In this document: piece after piece, positions 1 through 8,988 of the stretch
Numbering within the stretch: position 1 is the first letter of the stretch
Layout: each line of letters opens with the position of its first letter
From: Hymenobacter sp. APR13
GTDB lineage: Bacteria; Bacteroidota; Bacteroidia; Cytophagales; Hymenobacteraceae
Direction: 5' to 3'
DNA: 64,000 nucleotides
NCBI RefSeq assembly: GCF_000737515.1
Contig: NZ_CP006587.1
Coordinates: 4,769,001-4,833,000, forward strand
Translations under genes and position numbers: made by a program
Notes under the pieces: model-generated
The model's input: the letters and a program-made list of their open reading frames with translations, nothing else
Told to the model about the DNA's origin: nothing
The model's database searches: none

Positions 1-681
1 CTGGTACCCGAGCTGACCGACAACTACGAGCTGGCGGCCAGCACCTACTCGGCCAAGGGCACCTCACTCAGCGGCAGCCTCTTCTGGCGCCGGACGGGCA
101 ACGCCATTGAGCAGGTGCGCACGGCCGTGGCCGACGACCTAGTGCGGGTGAGCTACGCCAACGCCGCCCGCAACGCCAGCGTGGGCCTGAGCTTGTACGT
201 CTCGGCCAAGCCCACTTCCCGCTGGAGCCTGAGCGGGGGCAGCACCGCGTACTACCAGCGCCTGCGCAGCGCCGCCCTGCCCGCCCGGCAACAAGGCCTG
301 GTGTACTCGCTGAACCTGAACACCAGCTACCAGCTGCCCCGCGAGTGGAGCACTCAGCTCACGGGCTTCTACAGTTCGCCGCGCCTGCGTTTGCAGGGCG
401 AGGAGCGCGCCTTTTACTTCTACTCCCTGAGCCTGCAAAAGCAGCTGTGGGCCCGCCGCGCCACGCTCTCCGTCATTACCGACAACCCGCTGGGCGCCAC
501 CGTGAACCTGGCCAATAGCTTCCGCACCCCCGAGTTTGCGCAGCAGGAAGACGTGCTGGTATACGTGCGTGGCCTGCGCCTAAGCCTGGATTACCGCTTT
601 GGCAAGGCGGCCGGCCAGGGCGCGCGCGCCAAGCGCGCCATCCGCAACGACGACGCCAAGCCCGCCGAAGCGGCCAACTAA
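1..681 (+). CDS. Outer-membrane beta-barrel (TonB-dependent receptor-like) protein, C-terminal part
   Basis: The reading frame is open from the first base, so the N-terminus lies outside the window. The 226 visible residues show alternating aromatic/polar strands (LFWRR, YYQRL, FYFYSLSLQKQLW) typical of a beta-barrel. The tail, YRFGK followed by a basic stretch and NDD, is the usual ending of the Bacteroidota OMP_b-brl_3 family, which carries an N-terminal carboxypeptidase-regulatory-like domain and a TonB plug. It probably sits in the outer membrane. Substrate cannot be told from this fragment. Confidence 0.8.
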   Translation: MVPELTDNYELAASTYSAKGTSLSGSLFWRRTGNAIEQVRTAVADDLVRVSYANAARNASVGLSLYVSAKPTSRWSLSGGSTAYYQRLRSAALPARQQGLVYSLNLNTSYQLPREWSTQLTGFYSSPRLRLQGEERAFYFYSLSLQKQLWARRATLSVITDNPLGATVNLANSFRTPEFAQQEDVLVYVRGLRLSLDYRFGKAAGQGARAKRAIRNDDAKPAEAAN

Positions 682-853
682 GCGTCCTGCCCGCCGGGGC
701 GCATCGGCTCGTCCCGGTGGCCGCACGGCCTGCCCGCCGGGGGCTTCGCTTTGCATAAAAGAAGCAGGCGGTCTGCCCGTCCGTCTATTACTTGGGCCCC
801 TGCGCCAGCCTGCCGGCGCGCTGTCCTCTCGTCACTGCCTTAGCTGCTCTGCC

Positions 854-1195
854 ATGTCCGCCACCGACGACCTGCTGCCACCCTTGTACGATGCTCTGCA
901 AACCGCCGGGGTGGTGGAGGCCCAGTCCATGTTCCGGGGAACCACGCTCATGCTGAACGGAAAGATGTGCGTGAGCATCGGGCCGGAAGACGTGATGTTT
1001 CGCTTCGACCCGCAGCAGCACGAGCAGGCCATGCAACGGCCCGGCGCCCGCCCTATGCAGCAGCGTGGCCGCGAGTACCGCGGGTATGCGTTCGTGGAAG
1101 CTGCCACGCTGCGGCTACCTCAGGAACTGGCCTACTGGCTTGGGCTGGCGCTTGCGTTCAACCCCCAGGCCCGGCCCGCGCGCCGGCGAACCTGA
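854..1195 (+). CDS. TfoX/Sxy N-terminal domain protein
   Basis: A 113-residue protein starting at the ATG at 854. It matches the TfoX N-terminal fold: an early helix, MFRGTTLMLNGKMCVSIGPEDVMFRFD, a GARPMQQRGREYRGYAFV strand pair and a final helix. In gamma-proteobacteria TfoX activates competence, but stand-alone N-terminal domains in Bacteroidota have no proven role. It is a single-domain cytosolic protein without a signal peptide. An upstream in-frame extension to 599 is open but low in plausibility, because the family motif begins right after this ATG. Confidence 0.75.
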   Translation: MSATDDLLPPLYDALQTAGVVEAQSMFRGTTLMLNGKMCVSIGPEDVMFRFDPQQHEQAMQRPGARPMQQRGREYRGYAFVEAATLRLPQELAYWLGLALAFNPQARPARRRT

Positions 1196-1211
1196 ATCAG
1201 TGACGTGCCTG

Positions 1212-1950
1212 ATGCTCTGGTGGCTTGGTCTGGTGGACTGGCTGCCGCTCAACGAAAGCACTGCTCCCGGGCCGCCCGCGACTCCGGGTGCCACCGCCCT
1301 GAGGCCCCTGACGAAAGCGGCCGGGGCCGGGGGCCATCGCCACGTACTCAGCAGCGGCGAGACGCTCCGTCTGCGGCGGCGGGCAGATACGCTCTACCTC
1401 AGCGTGCAGGCTGCCGCCCCTGGCTGGGCGCACGTGTACCTGGCCAATGCCGACTCGGTGTGGGTGCTGCACGCCTCGGCTGCGCTGGGGCAGCAGCTGT
1501 ACGTGCGCGGGCCCCGGGGTTGGACGCGCCGCAGCACGTTTCAGTGGGAGCTGCGCGCCACCGGCCGCCCCTCAACGGAGCCAGCTGCCCGGGACTACTT
1601 CCGCCGGCACGGCTGGAGCGCTACTACCCATCCGCCCGGCGCCCCCGGCTCCCGTGAGTTTCGGGTGCGGCTGCCGGCCTTGCGGGGTAGCAACTGGCTG
1701 AGCGTGGTGTACGCCACCGCGGCCGGAAGCCTGTCTGTTTTTCCGCGCCCCCTCACCGATGACACCCGCCAGCCAGCCCTAGTGCGCGGCGGGCAGCCCG
1801 ACACCCTGCAGTTTCAACCGCACACCTGGCATCAGCTGCCCCCACGGCTACTACGTCTGCCAACCACCTGCTCCACTGATAATTTTGGGTACCGATGCCG
1901 CCCTGGTGCAACTCTACACCGAGCGAGACGAAATGTTTCGTCTGCAATAA
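1212..1950 (+). pseudogene. Secreted protein of unknown function, probably frameshifted near its 3' end
   Basis: From the ATG at 1212 a frame encodes about 200 residues with beta-rich texture (LRLRRRADTLYLSV, WAHVYLANADSVWVLH, WLSVVYATAAGSL). Around 1830-1845 this frame turns into arginine- and cysteine-rich text unlike the rest. The next frame continues smoothly with GYYVCQPPAPLIILGTDAAL and ends at a TAA at 1948. A single indel near 1835 would restore one protein of about 245 residues. I do not recognise the family. The start is uncertain, since no clean signal peptide follows it. Read as a broken gene or an assembly error. Confidence 0.45.
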
Positions 1951-2017
1951 TGTGGCAGCTTCTGGGGAAGAAAGCGTCATCATGTTGTAAAACCCTATTA
2001 ACAACTCAGAAGCCGTG

Positions 2018-2776
2018 ATGACGTTGCAACCGCTGACCACCAGACAATCCGTGCTGTTATTTAGCATATCAGCGGGAATCTTTCGGCTTTCTGTTTACCA
2101 TCTGATGCCTTATCTGCATCGAAATGGACTGTCTGAATTCTGGTCTTTTATCTTTAGCTATAGCCTGCCGCTTGCCCTTATGCTAACTGCCGCAGTTGTG
2201 GGCGTGGCGGCTGAAAATAACCTGGCGTGCTGGCGGCACCGACTCCGGCTGCACACGCTTACCTGGCGAACGGTGGGGATATCCACCGGTTTATTCGCGG
2301 TGAGTTTTTTGGCCTCGGGCCTGTTGCTGCCTTCGGCGGCCCTGCTTGCTTCTTACGGGCCCTTTGCGCCGCCGGCATTCCTTCCGGCCGTGCTCAACCC
2401 GCTTCGGGCCCCTCCCTTTGGTGAGCTACTCACCTTCATGGGCGTTTCCTTGCGTGGCGCCTATTGGGTGCTTCCCGTCTATTTCACCTTCCTGACGGTT
2501 TTCAACATTATGGGGGAGGAAGTGTGGTTTAGAGGCTACATGCTGCCACGCCAGGAACTTGCGTGGGGAAAGTTAACCTGGCTGTACCATGGCCTTTTCT
2601 GGTGCTTGTTTCATTTTCCCCTGTACCCCTGGATGATAGTGTACTTGCTGCCTACCACCTTGGCCGTGAGTTATGCAGCGTACTCGCTAAAAACTACGTG
2701 GGGTGGATTTATCGTCCATTATTTGGGCAATGGGCTACTGGTATTCCTGCCGATTGCCCTGGCAGTTGTCAAGTAG
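2018..2776 (+). CDS. CPBP family intramembrane metalloprotease
   Basis: 252 residues from ATG 2018 (a GTG at 2015 is the alternative). About seven hydrophobic segments surround the Abi/CPBP signature: E167 E168 and R172 in GEEVWFRGYML, H199 in CLFHFP, and H234/N238 in IVHYLGNG. These are the zinc-binding and catalytic positions of the Rce1-like fold. Members cleave prenylated or signal-type substrates in the membrane; in bacteria they are often linked to bacteriocin immunity or peptide maturation. The gene looks less GC-rich than its neighbours, which may mean transfer. A second member lies at 4843-5661. Confidence 0.85.
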   Translation: MTLQPLTTRQSVLLFSISAGIFRLSVYHLMPYLHRNGLSEFWSFIFSYSLPLALMLTAAVVGVAAENNLACWRHRLRLHTLTWRTVGISTGLFAVSFLASGLLLPSAALLASYGPFAPPAFLPAVLNPLRAPPFGELLTFMGVSLRGAYWVLPVYFTFLTVFNIMGEEVWFRGYMLPRQELAWGKLTWLYHGLFWCLFHFPLYPWMIVYLLPTTLAVSYAAYSLKTTWGGFIVHYLGNGLLVFLPIALAVVK

Positions 2777-3095
2777 AAAGCGGGTGCTTGGGGTACCCAG
2801 TCCCGTGGTACACCGCAGCCCGTCCGGAATCCTGCAAAGCCCCACCTCACAGTCCTCCTGAGTGAGCTGAAATGCACTTCCTGCCTCTCAAAGGAGTAAC
2901 CCTTGGAGAATCGGCCGGCTTTGTCGGACAACTCAGCAAAAGTGTCTTCAACACCTGGCGCTTCTCTCTGCTACGCTTGCTCATACAACACAGCAGGCAT
3001 CTAACGATGCGCCTGCTTGTGCGGAAGAGTGAGCCCTGCGGAAAGCGCCCGCCGGCCACACTTCCCACCTTTTTCCCACCTATATTCCTTCATCT
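2777..3095. other. Intergenic stretch, no gene seen
   Basis: Between the CPBP protease and the DUF1579-like gene. Short frames exist but none has family features. No strong hairpin plus T-run was found. Confidence 0.5.
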
Positions 3096-3644
3096 ATGAG
3101 ACTACATCTGCATTCGTTTGCGCTGCCGCTGGTGCTTGCCTCCCTGCCCACCTACGCTCAGCGCCCCGCCACCCCCACGCCCGAGCAGCTGCGCCGTCAG
3201 ATGCGGCCCTTGCAGTTTTTGGCCGGCACCTGGCAGGGCGACGGCTGGTCGCTGGCCCCTGATGGGCAGAAGTACCCGTTTCAGCAAACCGAGCAGGTGC
3301 AGGTGCGCCTCGACAGCGTGGCCCTGCTGGTGCAGGGCCTGGGCCGCACCCCGGCGGGCCAGCCCGTGCACCAGGCCCTGGCCACGCTCAGCTACGACGC
3401 GGCCACCGCCACCTACCGCATGCGCTCCATGACGCACCAGGGCCAGTTCATCGACGCCCAGGCCACGCCGCTGCCGGGCGGCCGGGCTATGCAGTGGGGC
3501 TTTGCCTACCCCAGTGGGGGGCAGGTGCGCTTCACCATCCGACTCACCCCCGAGGGCCACTGGCACGAAGTGGGCGAGTTCTCACGCGATGGGCAGAAGT
3601 GGCAGCAAACGCTGGAAATGACCCTGCGCCGCACCGGCTCCTGA
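3096..3644 (+). CDS. Secreted DUF1579-like / FABP-like beta-barrel protein
   Basis: 182 residues with a cleavable signal peptide (MRLHLHSFALPLVLASLPTYAQ). The mature part begins with a helix, then LQFLAGTWQGDGW, the hallmark of small lipocalin-like barrels in which the LxGxWxG motif closes the barrel. It goes on with short strand pairs (VALLVQGLG, YRMRSMT, GEFSRDGQKWQQTLEMTLRR). It is likely periplasmic or surface-exposed. Proteins of this type bind small hydrophobic ligands or have no known function. No partner is evident: the downstream genes lie on the other strand. Confidence 0.7.
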   Translation: MRLHLHSFALPLVLASLPTYAQRPATPTPEQLRRQMRPLQFLAGTWQGDGWSLAPDGQKYPFQQTEQVQVRLDSVALLVQGLGRTPAGQPVHQALATLSYDAATATYRMRSMTHQGQFIDAQATPLPGGRAMQWGFAYPSGGQVRFTIRLTPEGHWHEVGEFSRDGQKWQQTLEMTLRRTGS

Positions 3645-3673
3645 GGATAGGTAATCGGCTCCGGTTTCGCTGG

Positions 3674-4846
3674 TCAGGGCCGAGGGTTGCCGGCGGCCGG
3701 TACCGGCAGGCCTGCGCCCGACCGGGCGGCGGCTGGCAGCAGGGGGAGCAGGCGGCGCACCAGCTCCACGTGGTCGGCGTGGGCTTGGTTGAGCGTGCCG
3801 CAGAGGTACAGGTCCAGCTCGGGAAAGTACGCCACGAAGGCTTTGTAGAACCCGGCGTGGCCCACCAGCGGCGGCAGGCCGGGCGGCTGCGCCCGGGCCA
3901 GGCCGGCCCCGTAGCCGCCCGCCGGCGTGGCTACCCAGTCGAAGAGCAGCAGCCGGGTAGCCGGTTGCCGGAACAGGCGGCCCGCCAGCAGGGCCCGCCA
4001 GAAGGTGTGCAGGTCACGGGTGGTCATGGCCAGGCCGCCGCCGCCCCAGTCGAAGCCCGTAGGCAGGCGGCCCACATCGGTGCGGCCCCAGTACGGGTGG
4101 GCCGCCGCCCGCCGGGTGGGCGCGGGCTCGTGGTATTCAAGATAGGCGCTGCGCAGGCCCAGGGGCCGGAAAATGCGTTGGCGGTACACGGCCGCCAGGG
4201 GCTGCCCGCACACCCACTCGATGAGCGTACCCAGCAGCAGGTAATTCGTGTCGCTGTAGGCGTGCACTGAGTCGTTGGGCCAGAACAGGGGGCGCAGATG
4301 CAGGCCGCGCGCGAAGTACGACTGCCAGAGCCGGCGCGGGGTCCAGGGGCGGGCGGGGGGCGTGTGCACCCCGGCCAGCAGCGAGGGCTCGGCCAGGATG
4401 TAGTCGGCCAGGCCGGTGGTGTGGCGCAGCAGCCGGCGCACCGTGAGCTGGCGCCCGGCCGGGCCGCCGGGGCCCGCGTGCAGGCTGTCGACAAAGCCTG
4501 CGGGCAGGTACGCGGTAAGAGGTACATCCAGGGCCAGGCGGCCTTCTTCCACCAGCTGCAGCACTACGGCGGCCGTGAAGGTTTTCGTGACGCTGGCCAG
4601 CCGCACCGGTGTGCGCGCGTCCACGCGGGCGCCGCCGTTGCGTACCCACCCCGCCTGCCCGGCCCAGTGCCAGCGCCCCCTCGGCGACGAGGCCACCAGC
4701 AGCACGCTGGGCACCGGTGCCGGCCCGGTGGTATCGACGCTGGCGCGCAGCAGCTGGCGCAGGGCCCGCCCCGGCACCTGAGCCGAGGCCGGGTCACGTA
4801 AGACCCCGGCCAGCAGCAAAGCCAACACTAGTCGGAGCCAGCTCAT
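3674..4846 (-). CDS. Serine beta-lactamase-like hydrolase (class C / PBP4* family)
   Basis: 390 residues with a signal peptide (MSWLRLVLALLLAGVLRDPASAQ). The serine motif SxxK is S85-VT-K88 (LASVTKTF), the second motif is Y197-S-D199 where most relatives have YSN, and the third is H330-A-G332. This is the fold of class C beta-lactamases, D-aminopeptidases and esterases. Most chromosomal members of this kind in Bacteroidota are peptidases or esterases of unknown substrate rather than resistance enzymes. The start ATG overlaps the stop of the upstream CPBP protease by 4 bases (ATGA), so the two are probably translationally coupled. Confidence 0.85.
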   Translation of the reverse strand: MSWLRLVLALLLAGVLRDPASAQVPGRALRQLLRASVDTTGPAPVPSVLLVASSPRGRWHWAGQAGWVRNGGARVDARTPVRLASVTKTFTAAVVLQLVEEGRLALDVPLTAYLPAGFVDSLHAGPGGPAGRQLTVRRLLRHTTGLADYILAEPSLLAGVHTPPARPWTPRRLWQSYFARGLHLRPLFWPNDSVHAYSDTNYLLLGTLIEWVCGQPLAAVYRQRIFRPLGLRSAYLEYHEPAPTRRAAAHPYWGRTDVGRLPTGFDWGGGGLAMTTRDLHTFWRALLAGRLFRQPATRLLLFDWVATPAGGYGAGLARAQPPGLPPLVGHAGFYKAFVAYFPELDLYLCGTLNQAHADHVELVRRLLPLLPAAARSGAGLPVPAAGNPRP

Positions 4847-5661
4847 TGCCCGCCGCCGTACAGCGCCCACTGCACCACGGCCGACCAGCCCAGGTTGATG
4901 AGCAGGTGAAACAGGATGACCACGTACAGGCTTTTGCGCCAGTGCATGAGCAGCGGAAAGATGAGCGTGGGCACCACCAGCGGCCAGGTCTGCGGAATCT
5001 GGAAGAAGTGGTACACGGCGAACAGCACCCCGTTGACGGGCACGTTCCAGCGGCCCAGAAAAGCCGACTTTTTCTGCAGGTAGCCCCGGAAGTACACTTC
5101 CTCGCCCACGAAATTGCCAATCAGCAGCAGCGCCAGCCAGACCGGCGGGAAGCCGTACAGGGCCTCGGCGCTTTTGAAGATGCTGTAGGCAGGAATGCGG
5201 AAGGCGGGCACCTGGTCGAGCCACTGGTACAGGGGCTGCTGCACGTAGCGCATATAGGGCAGCGTGAGCAGCGTAAAGACCACGAACACCAGCAGTAGCA
5301 GCCAAGTGCAGCCCGCCCAGTCGGGCCGGCGCAAGCCCAGAAAGTCCGGAATGTCGCGCCAGGGCAGGCCGTCGGCGTAGCGCAGCACCAGCACCGGCAG
5401 CAGCAGGTGCCAGCCGTAGGTGATGCCAATCAGCCAAGCATACTGGTACACCGGTCCCGCCAAACCCGTCAGGCGCAGCCCCGCCGCGTACACCGGGGCC
5501 ACGTTGATGGCCGCGTACACCAGCAGGCCCGGCAGCAGGTAAAAGGCCAGGTACCAGGCCCGGGCGGCCGGCGTGCGGGCCTGGTACTGGGCGGCGTAGT
5601 AGTCGTAGCGGGCATCGGAGCGCCGCAGCAGGCGCCGCAGCGAGGGAGCGAAGGTGAGCAT
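4843..5661 (-). CDS. CPBP family intramembrane metalloprotease
   Basis: 272 residues from the ATG at 5661; a TTG at 5673 is possible but less likely. Seven or eight hydrophobic segments carry the CPBP motifs: E187 E188 and R192 in GEEVYFRGYL, H218 in FAVYHFF, H252 and N256 in LFHLLINLG. It is an inner-membrane Rce1-like protease. The gene runs straight into the beta-lactamase-like hydrolase with a 4-base overlap. It shares only the motif blocks with the other CPBP protein at 2018, so the two are probably not a recent duplication. Confidence 0.88.
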   Translation of the reverse strand: MLTFAPSLRRLLRRSDARYDYYAAQYQARTPAARAWYLAFYLLPGLLVYAAINVAPVYAAGLRLTGLAGPVYQYAWLIGITYGWHLLLPVLVLRYADGLPWRDIPDFLGLRRPDWAGCTWLLLLVFVVFTLLTLPYMRYVQQPLYQWLDQVPAFRIPAYSIFKSAEALYGFPPVWLALLLIGNFVGEEVYFRGYLQKKSAFLGRWNVPVNGVLFAVYHFFQIPQTWPLVVPTLIFPLLMHWRKSLYVVILFHLLINLGWSAVVQWALYGGGQ

Positions 5662-5723
5662 GAGGGACAACAAAGTGGTTGAGCGGCAAAGCTGCCCCAG
5701 CCGCTTCGTGGTCGCGCTTCGGC

Positions 5724-7010
5724 CTATCGGCTGCGCCTTGTTTGGACTGCCAGTTGGTCGTGCTTCGGCGCTGACACCGGTTGCTCAAGGCTAGCTACCC
5801 GCTGCCCGGCCAAATAGGCTGTGGGGGTGAGTCCGGTGGTTTTGTGGAAGGCCCGGTTGAAGGAAGCTTTGGAGTTAAAGCCGCATTCCAGGGCCACGCC
5901 CAGCAGCGTTAGCCGGTGATGGGCGCCGGCGCGCAGCCGCTCCCGCACGGCAGCCACCCGGTAGCCGTTCACAAAATCGTAGAAATGCTGCCCGCCCCAC
6001 TCGTTGATGACCCGCGACACGTGGTGAACCGATACGCCCAGCTGCTGGCTTAACTGAGGCAAGCTCAGTTCGGGCCAGAGATAGGGCCGCTCAGCGGCCA
6101 TGTGCTCCCGCAGCCGCTGCCACAGGGCCTCCAAGTCGGGGGGCGACTGGCCGGAGCGCCGGTACTTAACCGCAACCGAGTCGATGGCAGGCGACGCGCC
6201 ATCGGAAGCGGGCATGACCGGGAGCGGCTTCTGAAGCAGCGCTGCTACGCTCGATGTGGTTTCGGCTGACGAAGTTTCTTCCTTTCCGGCGGCCTCCTCC
6301 TCTACTCCGGCAACCGGCTGCGCCGCCAGCAGGACCGCATCGGCCGCCACGGCGTCAACACCGACATACCGCCGCACGCTGCCGTAGCCCATGACGATAA
6401 CCACGCCGCAGAACAACAGATTCGCGTACCAGTTGCCGAACTGGGCTACGGCCAGCAGGCCACTGGCCCGCACCAGCTGGCTGCTGCCAAACACCAGCAC
6501 CAGCCCCAGCAGGCTGCCGGCCGCCAAGCGCAGCCACCCCAGCCGCCCGGCCAAGCTGGGCCGTCTGGCCGCCCGCCGCACCACCCGCAGGGTGGCTGCT
6601 GCATAACATGCTACGCTGAGCAGGCCTCCTCCGGCGGTAACCGCCAGCAGCGGCTGCACACCATGCCCAGGACCCACCAAGCCCATCCAGCCCACCGTTA
6701 GCAGCGCCAGCACCACCGGCAGCAGGTGCGGCAGGTGAGCCCGTAGCTGAAATTGGGGTTCGGTGAGGGCCCGGGCGTACAGCCACAGCTGCGCGCCCGT
6801 CAGCAGCGTCAGCGCCTGACTCAGGGGCAGCACGCTCCACCACCGCCCCGGCTGGCCAAACGCCACCACCCACACGGCAGCCAAGTGCACGCACAACAAT
6901 CCGAACCAGCCGGCCAGTAGCCAGTCAGCTGCGGAGCGCGCCGGTTTGTCCAGGATCAAACTGCCCAGAAACAAGCCTACTGCCAGGCTGCTCACCGCGA
7001 AATATTCCAT
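5724..7010 (-). CDS. AraC-family regulator with N-terminal multi-TM sensor domain
   Basis: 428 residues. The first 220 or so hold seven or eight hydrophobic helices beginning MEYFAVSSLAVGLFLGSLIL. A Ser/Ala/Glu-rich linker follows, then a C-terminal AraC double helix-turn-helix (about residues 295-393) with LSLPQLSQQLGVSVHHVSRVINE and LLGVALECGFNSKASFNRAFHKTTGLTPTAYL. This layout is common in Bacteroidota and implies membrane-linked signal sensing with direct DNA binding. It is followed on the same strand after about 60 bases by the CPBP protease/hydrolase pair, a plausible target. Confidence 0.88.
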   Translation of the reverse strand: MEYFAVSSLAVGLFLGSLILDKPARSAADWLLAGWFGLLCVHLAAVWVVAFGQPGRWWSVLPLSQALTLLTGAQLWLYARALTEPQFQLRAHLPHLLPVVLALLTVGWMGLVGPGHGVQPLLAVTAGGGLLSVACYAAATLRVVRRAARRPSLAGRLGWLRLAAGSLLGLVLVFGSSQLVRASGLLAVAQFGNWYANLLFCGVVIVMGYGSVRRYVGVDAVAADAVLLAAQPVAGVEEEAAGKEETSSAETTSSVAALLQKPLPVMPASDGASPAIDSVAVKYRRSGQSPPDLEALWQRLREHMAAERPYLWPELSLPQLSQQLGVSVHHVSRVINEWGGQHFYDFVNGYRVAAVRERLRAGAHHRLTLLGVALECGFNSKASFNRAFHKTTGLTPTAYLAGQRVASLEQPVSAPKHDQLAVQTRRSR

Positions 7011-7062
7011 GGCTCAAGGAAATGCCCGCCCTGCTGGCGGCCGGAATGATGATGAGGTGCCG

Positions 7063-7872
7063 TCAGCCGCCTAGCACGTAGAGCTGAAACAGGACGTAGT
7101 TCAAAGCCAGCCCGATGGCCGAGGCCAGTAGCGTAACCAGCAAGGCCCGGCCCAGGGCCCCGCCCCAACCCAGCCCCAGCGCCCCCCGCCCGATGGCCGT
7201 TAGGTAGACCAAGTACACGGCCGCCTGCAGCGGGGCCAGCGAAAAGGCGGGCAACTTTCCTCCGGTGGCGCCCAGCCAGCCCAGCAGCACGCCGCCCAGC
7301 CACAGTTGGTAGGCGCTGCCCACTACCACGACCACCAGAAACGACTCGGCGTAGTTGAGGCCCCGGCGGCGGTACGCGCCCCAGGCCACCAGCGCAAACA
7401 GCGGCAGCAGCCCCAGGCTCCACACGTTTACGAAACGCCCCAGGGTCTGGAAGTAGGTGCCCGCCCGCGCCAGCAGCGCGGCCGGCGCCCCTTGGGCGGC
7501 CATCCGGGCCTGCACGCCGGTGCCCAACTGCTCATAAAAATGAAACGAGGTGGTCAGCAGCGTGGTGAGCCCCACGGCCAGCAGCAGAAACTGAAACGGG
7601 TTGAAGTGGCGGCGCCGCCGCCCGGCCAGGTAGTCTGTCACCGGCCGGGCCGGGCGCGCCAGCACCCGCCCGGCGTAGGCGAAGATGCTTTTGTCGGCGT
7701 GGGTGAACACGTGTAGAAGCTCATGCAGCACATGGCTCGTCGTAAGCCGATGGTGGCGGGGCTGCCCGCAGCCGGGGCAAAACTGGCCCGGTGGCAGGGC
7801 ACTGCCGCAGTTGGGGCACTGGGCAGCCGAGGGCGGCTTCTCAGGCAGGGGGGTACGTGGTAGGCTACGCAT
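7063..7872 (-). CDS. DUF3667 membrane protein with N-terminal zinc ribbon
   Basis: 269 residues. A treble-clef zinc ribbon (C19xxC22 ... C32xxC35, CPNCGS and CPGCGQ) is followed by an amphipathic HHRLTTSHVLHELLHVFTHADKSIF segment, the DUF3667 hallmark. Several membrane helices follow, with RRRRHFNPFQFLLLAVGL before the first. Function is unknown across Bacteroidota. It lies 52 bases upstream of the AraC regulator on the same strand. A second, clearly related protein occurs at 55482-56408. Confidence 0.85.
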   Translation of the reverse strand: MRSLPRTPLPEKPPSAAQCPNCGSALPPGQFCPGCGQPRHHRLTTSHVLHELLHVFTHADKSIFAYAGRVLARPARPVTDYLAGRRRRHFNPFQFLLLAVGLTTLLTTSFHFYEQLGTGVQARMAAQGAPAALLARAGTYFQTLGRFVNVWSLGLLPLFALVAWGAYRRRGLNYAESFLVVVVVGSAYQLWLGGVLLGWLGATGGKLPAFSLAPLQAAVYLVYLTAIGRGALGLGWGGALGRALLVTLLASAIGLALNYVLFQLYVLGG

Positions 7873-7908
7873 AGAATAAGGAAAATAAGAAGCCCGGCGC
7901 AGTGGTTG

Positions 7909-8937
7909 TCAGCGGGCAGGCAACAGTATCGAGCCCACCCGGGCCGGCGCGGGAGCCACGCCCGGCAGCGGCCGCCCTTGCTCGTCGAACTCCGCCCAGC
8001 CGCTGCGGCCAATGTAGTAGAAGCGGCCGGCGGCCACGGTGCCCAGCGTCAGGTCGGGCAGTGGCCCGGTGGACAGCGGAGTAGCGGCGCGTACGGCCCC
8101 GGCCACGGTGTCGAGGGTGACCCGCAACAGGCGGTTGGGCGCAGTGCCGTTGCGGGTGGCCAGCAGGGTGGTGGGGCCGATGTGGCACAGGCCATCAAGG
8201 CCGCGCAGCTTGTCGGTAGGCGGTGGCGTCAAGGCCCGTACCCGGCCGGTGGCCAGTTCCACCGCCAGCACGCCCCGGTGGTAGTCGGCCAGCAGCAGGG
8301 TACGGGCGCCGGGCAGCAGGGCCAAGCCCTGCAGGGAGTAGAATAGGGAGTCGTTCAGCCAGGGCTCGGGGTGGAGTTGGCCGGGGCGCAGGCGGTAGAG
8401 CACGGGCGTGCGGCTGTCGGTGGCGTATACGGTGCCGTCGGGAGCGGGCAGTACGTCGCCCAGCAGGTGGGGGCGGCCGTCGGCGGGGACTGGGAAGCGG
8501 CGGGGCGGGCCGCCGGCTAGCGGATAGCGCACCAGCGCCACCCCCGGCGCGGCGGCCCCCGGCCGGGCCAGGTGGGGCACTGGCCCGGTAGCGGCCCAGA
8601 GGTAGCCGCGCACCGTATCTATGGCCAGCCCGAACACGCCGCTGAGCGAATCGGCGGGGCGGCTGAAGCGCCGGAGCGTCCCGTTGGCTGGCAGCCGGTA
8701 AATCGTCTGTCCGCGCACCGTGCTGACATACAGCGCGTGGCCGGCCGGGTCGTAGGCCAGTCCCTCGGCAATCAGGCCCGGCGCGGGCAGGCTAAACGCC
8801 GCGGGCAGCGCCGGCCGGGAAACCTTTCTCCCAGTAGCGGCGTCGTCGGGGGCCGCGCCACCGGAGCAGGCGGCCAGCAGCCCGGCACCAAGCACGAGCA
8901 GCGGCCGGACCCGAATAAATAATAGTGGAAGGCGCAT
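7909..8937 (-). CDS. Beta-propeller lipoprotein (SMP-30/NHL-like)
   Basis: 342 residues. A lipobox LLAAC places the acylated cysteine at residue 24, so this is an envelope lipoprotein. The body has repeated propeller blades: EGLAYDPAGHALYVSTVRGQTIYRL, GLAIDTVRGYLWAATG, GDVLPAPDGTVYATDSRTPVLYRL, LQGLALLPGARTLLLADYHRG and GLDGLCHIGPTTLLATRNG. This matches SMP-30/gluconolactonase or NHL-type propellers. I see no clear full set of metal-binding residues, so enzymatic activity is unproven. It is 36 bases before the DUF3667 gene. Confidence 0.8.
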   Translation of the reverse strand: MRLPLLFIRVRPLLVLGAGLLAACSGGAAPDDAATGRKVSRPALPAAFSLPAPGLIAEGLAYDPAGHALYVSTVRGQTIYRLPANGTLRRFSRPADSLSGVFGLAIDTVRGYLWAATGPVPHLARPGAAAPGVALVRYPLAGGPPRRFPVPADGRPHLLGDVLPAPDGTVYATDSRTPVLYRLRPGQLHPEPWLNDSLFYSLQGLALLPGARTLLLADYHRGVLAVELATGRVRALTPPPTDKLRGLDGLCHIGPTTLLATRNGTAPNRLLRVTLDTVAGAVRAATPLSTGPLPDLTLGTVAAGRFYYIGRSGWAEFDEQGRPLPGVAPAPARVGSILLPAR

Positions 8938-8988
8938 CCGGTAAACATATGGCCTGGGTCGGACCGGTCCCGTAATGGAATCAGCCCG

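Noticed and set aside
2872..3099. 75-codon frame between the CPBP gene and the DUF1579-like gene
   Set aside because: Composition is random-looking and it overlaps the next start; no family feature.
4843..4846. Beta-lactamase-like gene as an antibiotic resistance determinant
   Set aside because: The family mostly contains peptidases and esterases, and the second motif is YSD; resistance cannot be claimed from sequence.
3674..5788. A single 704-codon frame spanning both the hydrolase and the CPBP region
   Set aside because: The upstream part is the shadow frame of the CPBP protease; the hydrolase has a clean signal peptide at 4846 and a 4-base overlap with the protease stop.
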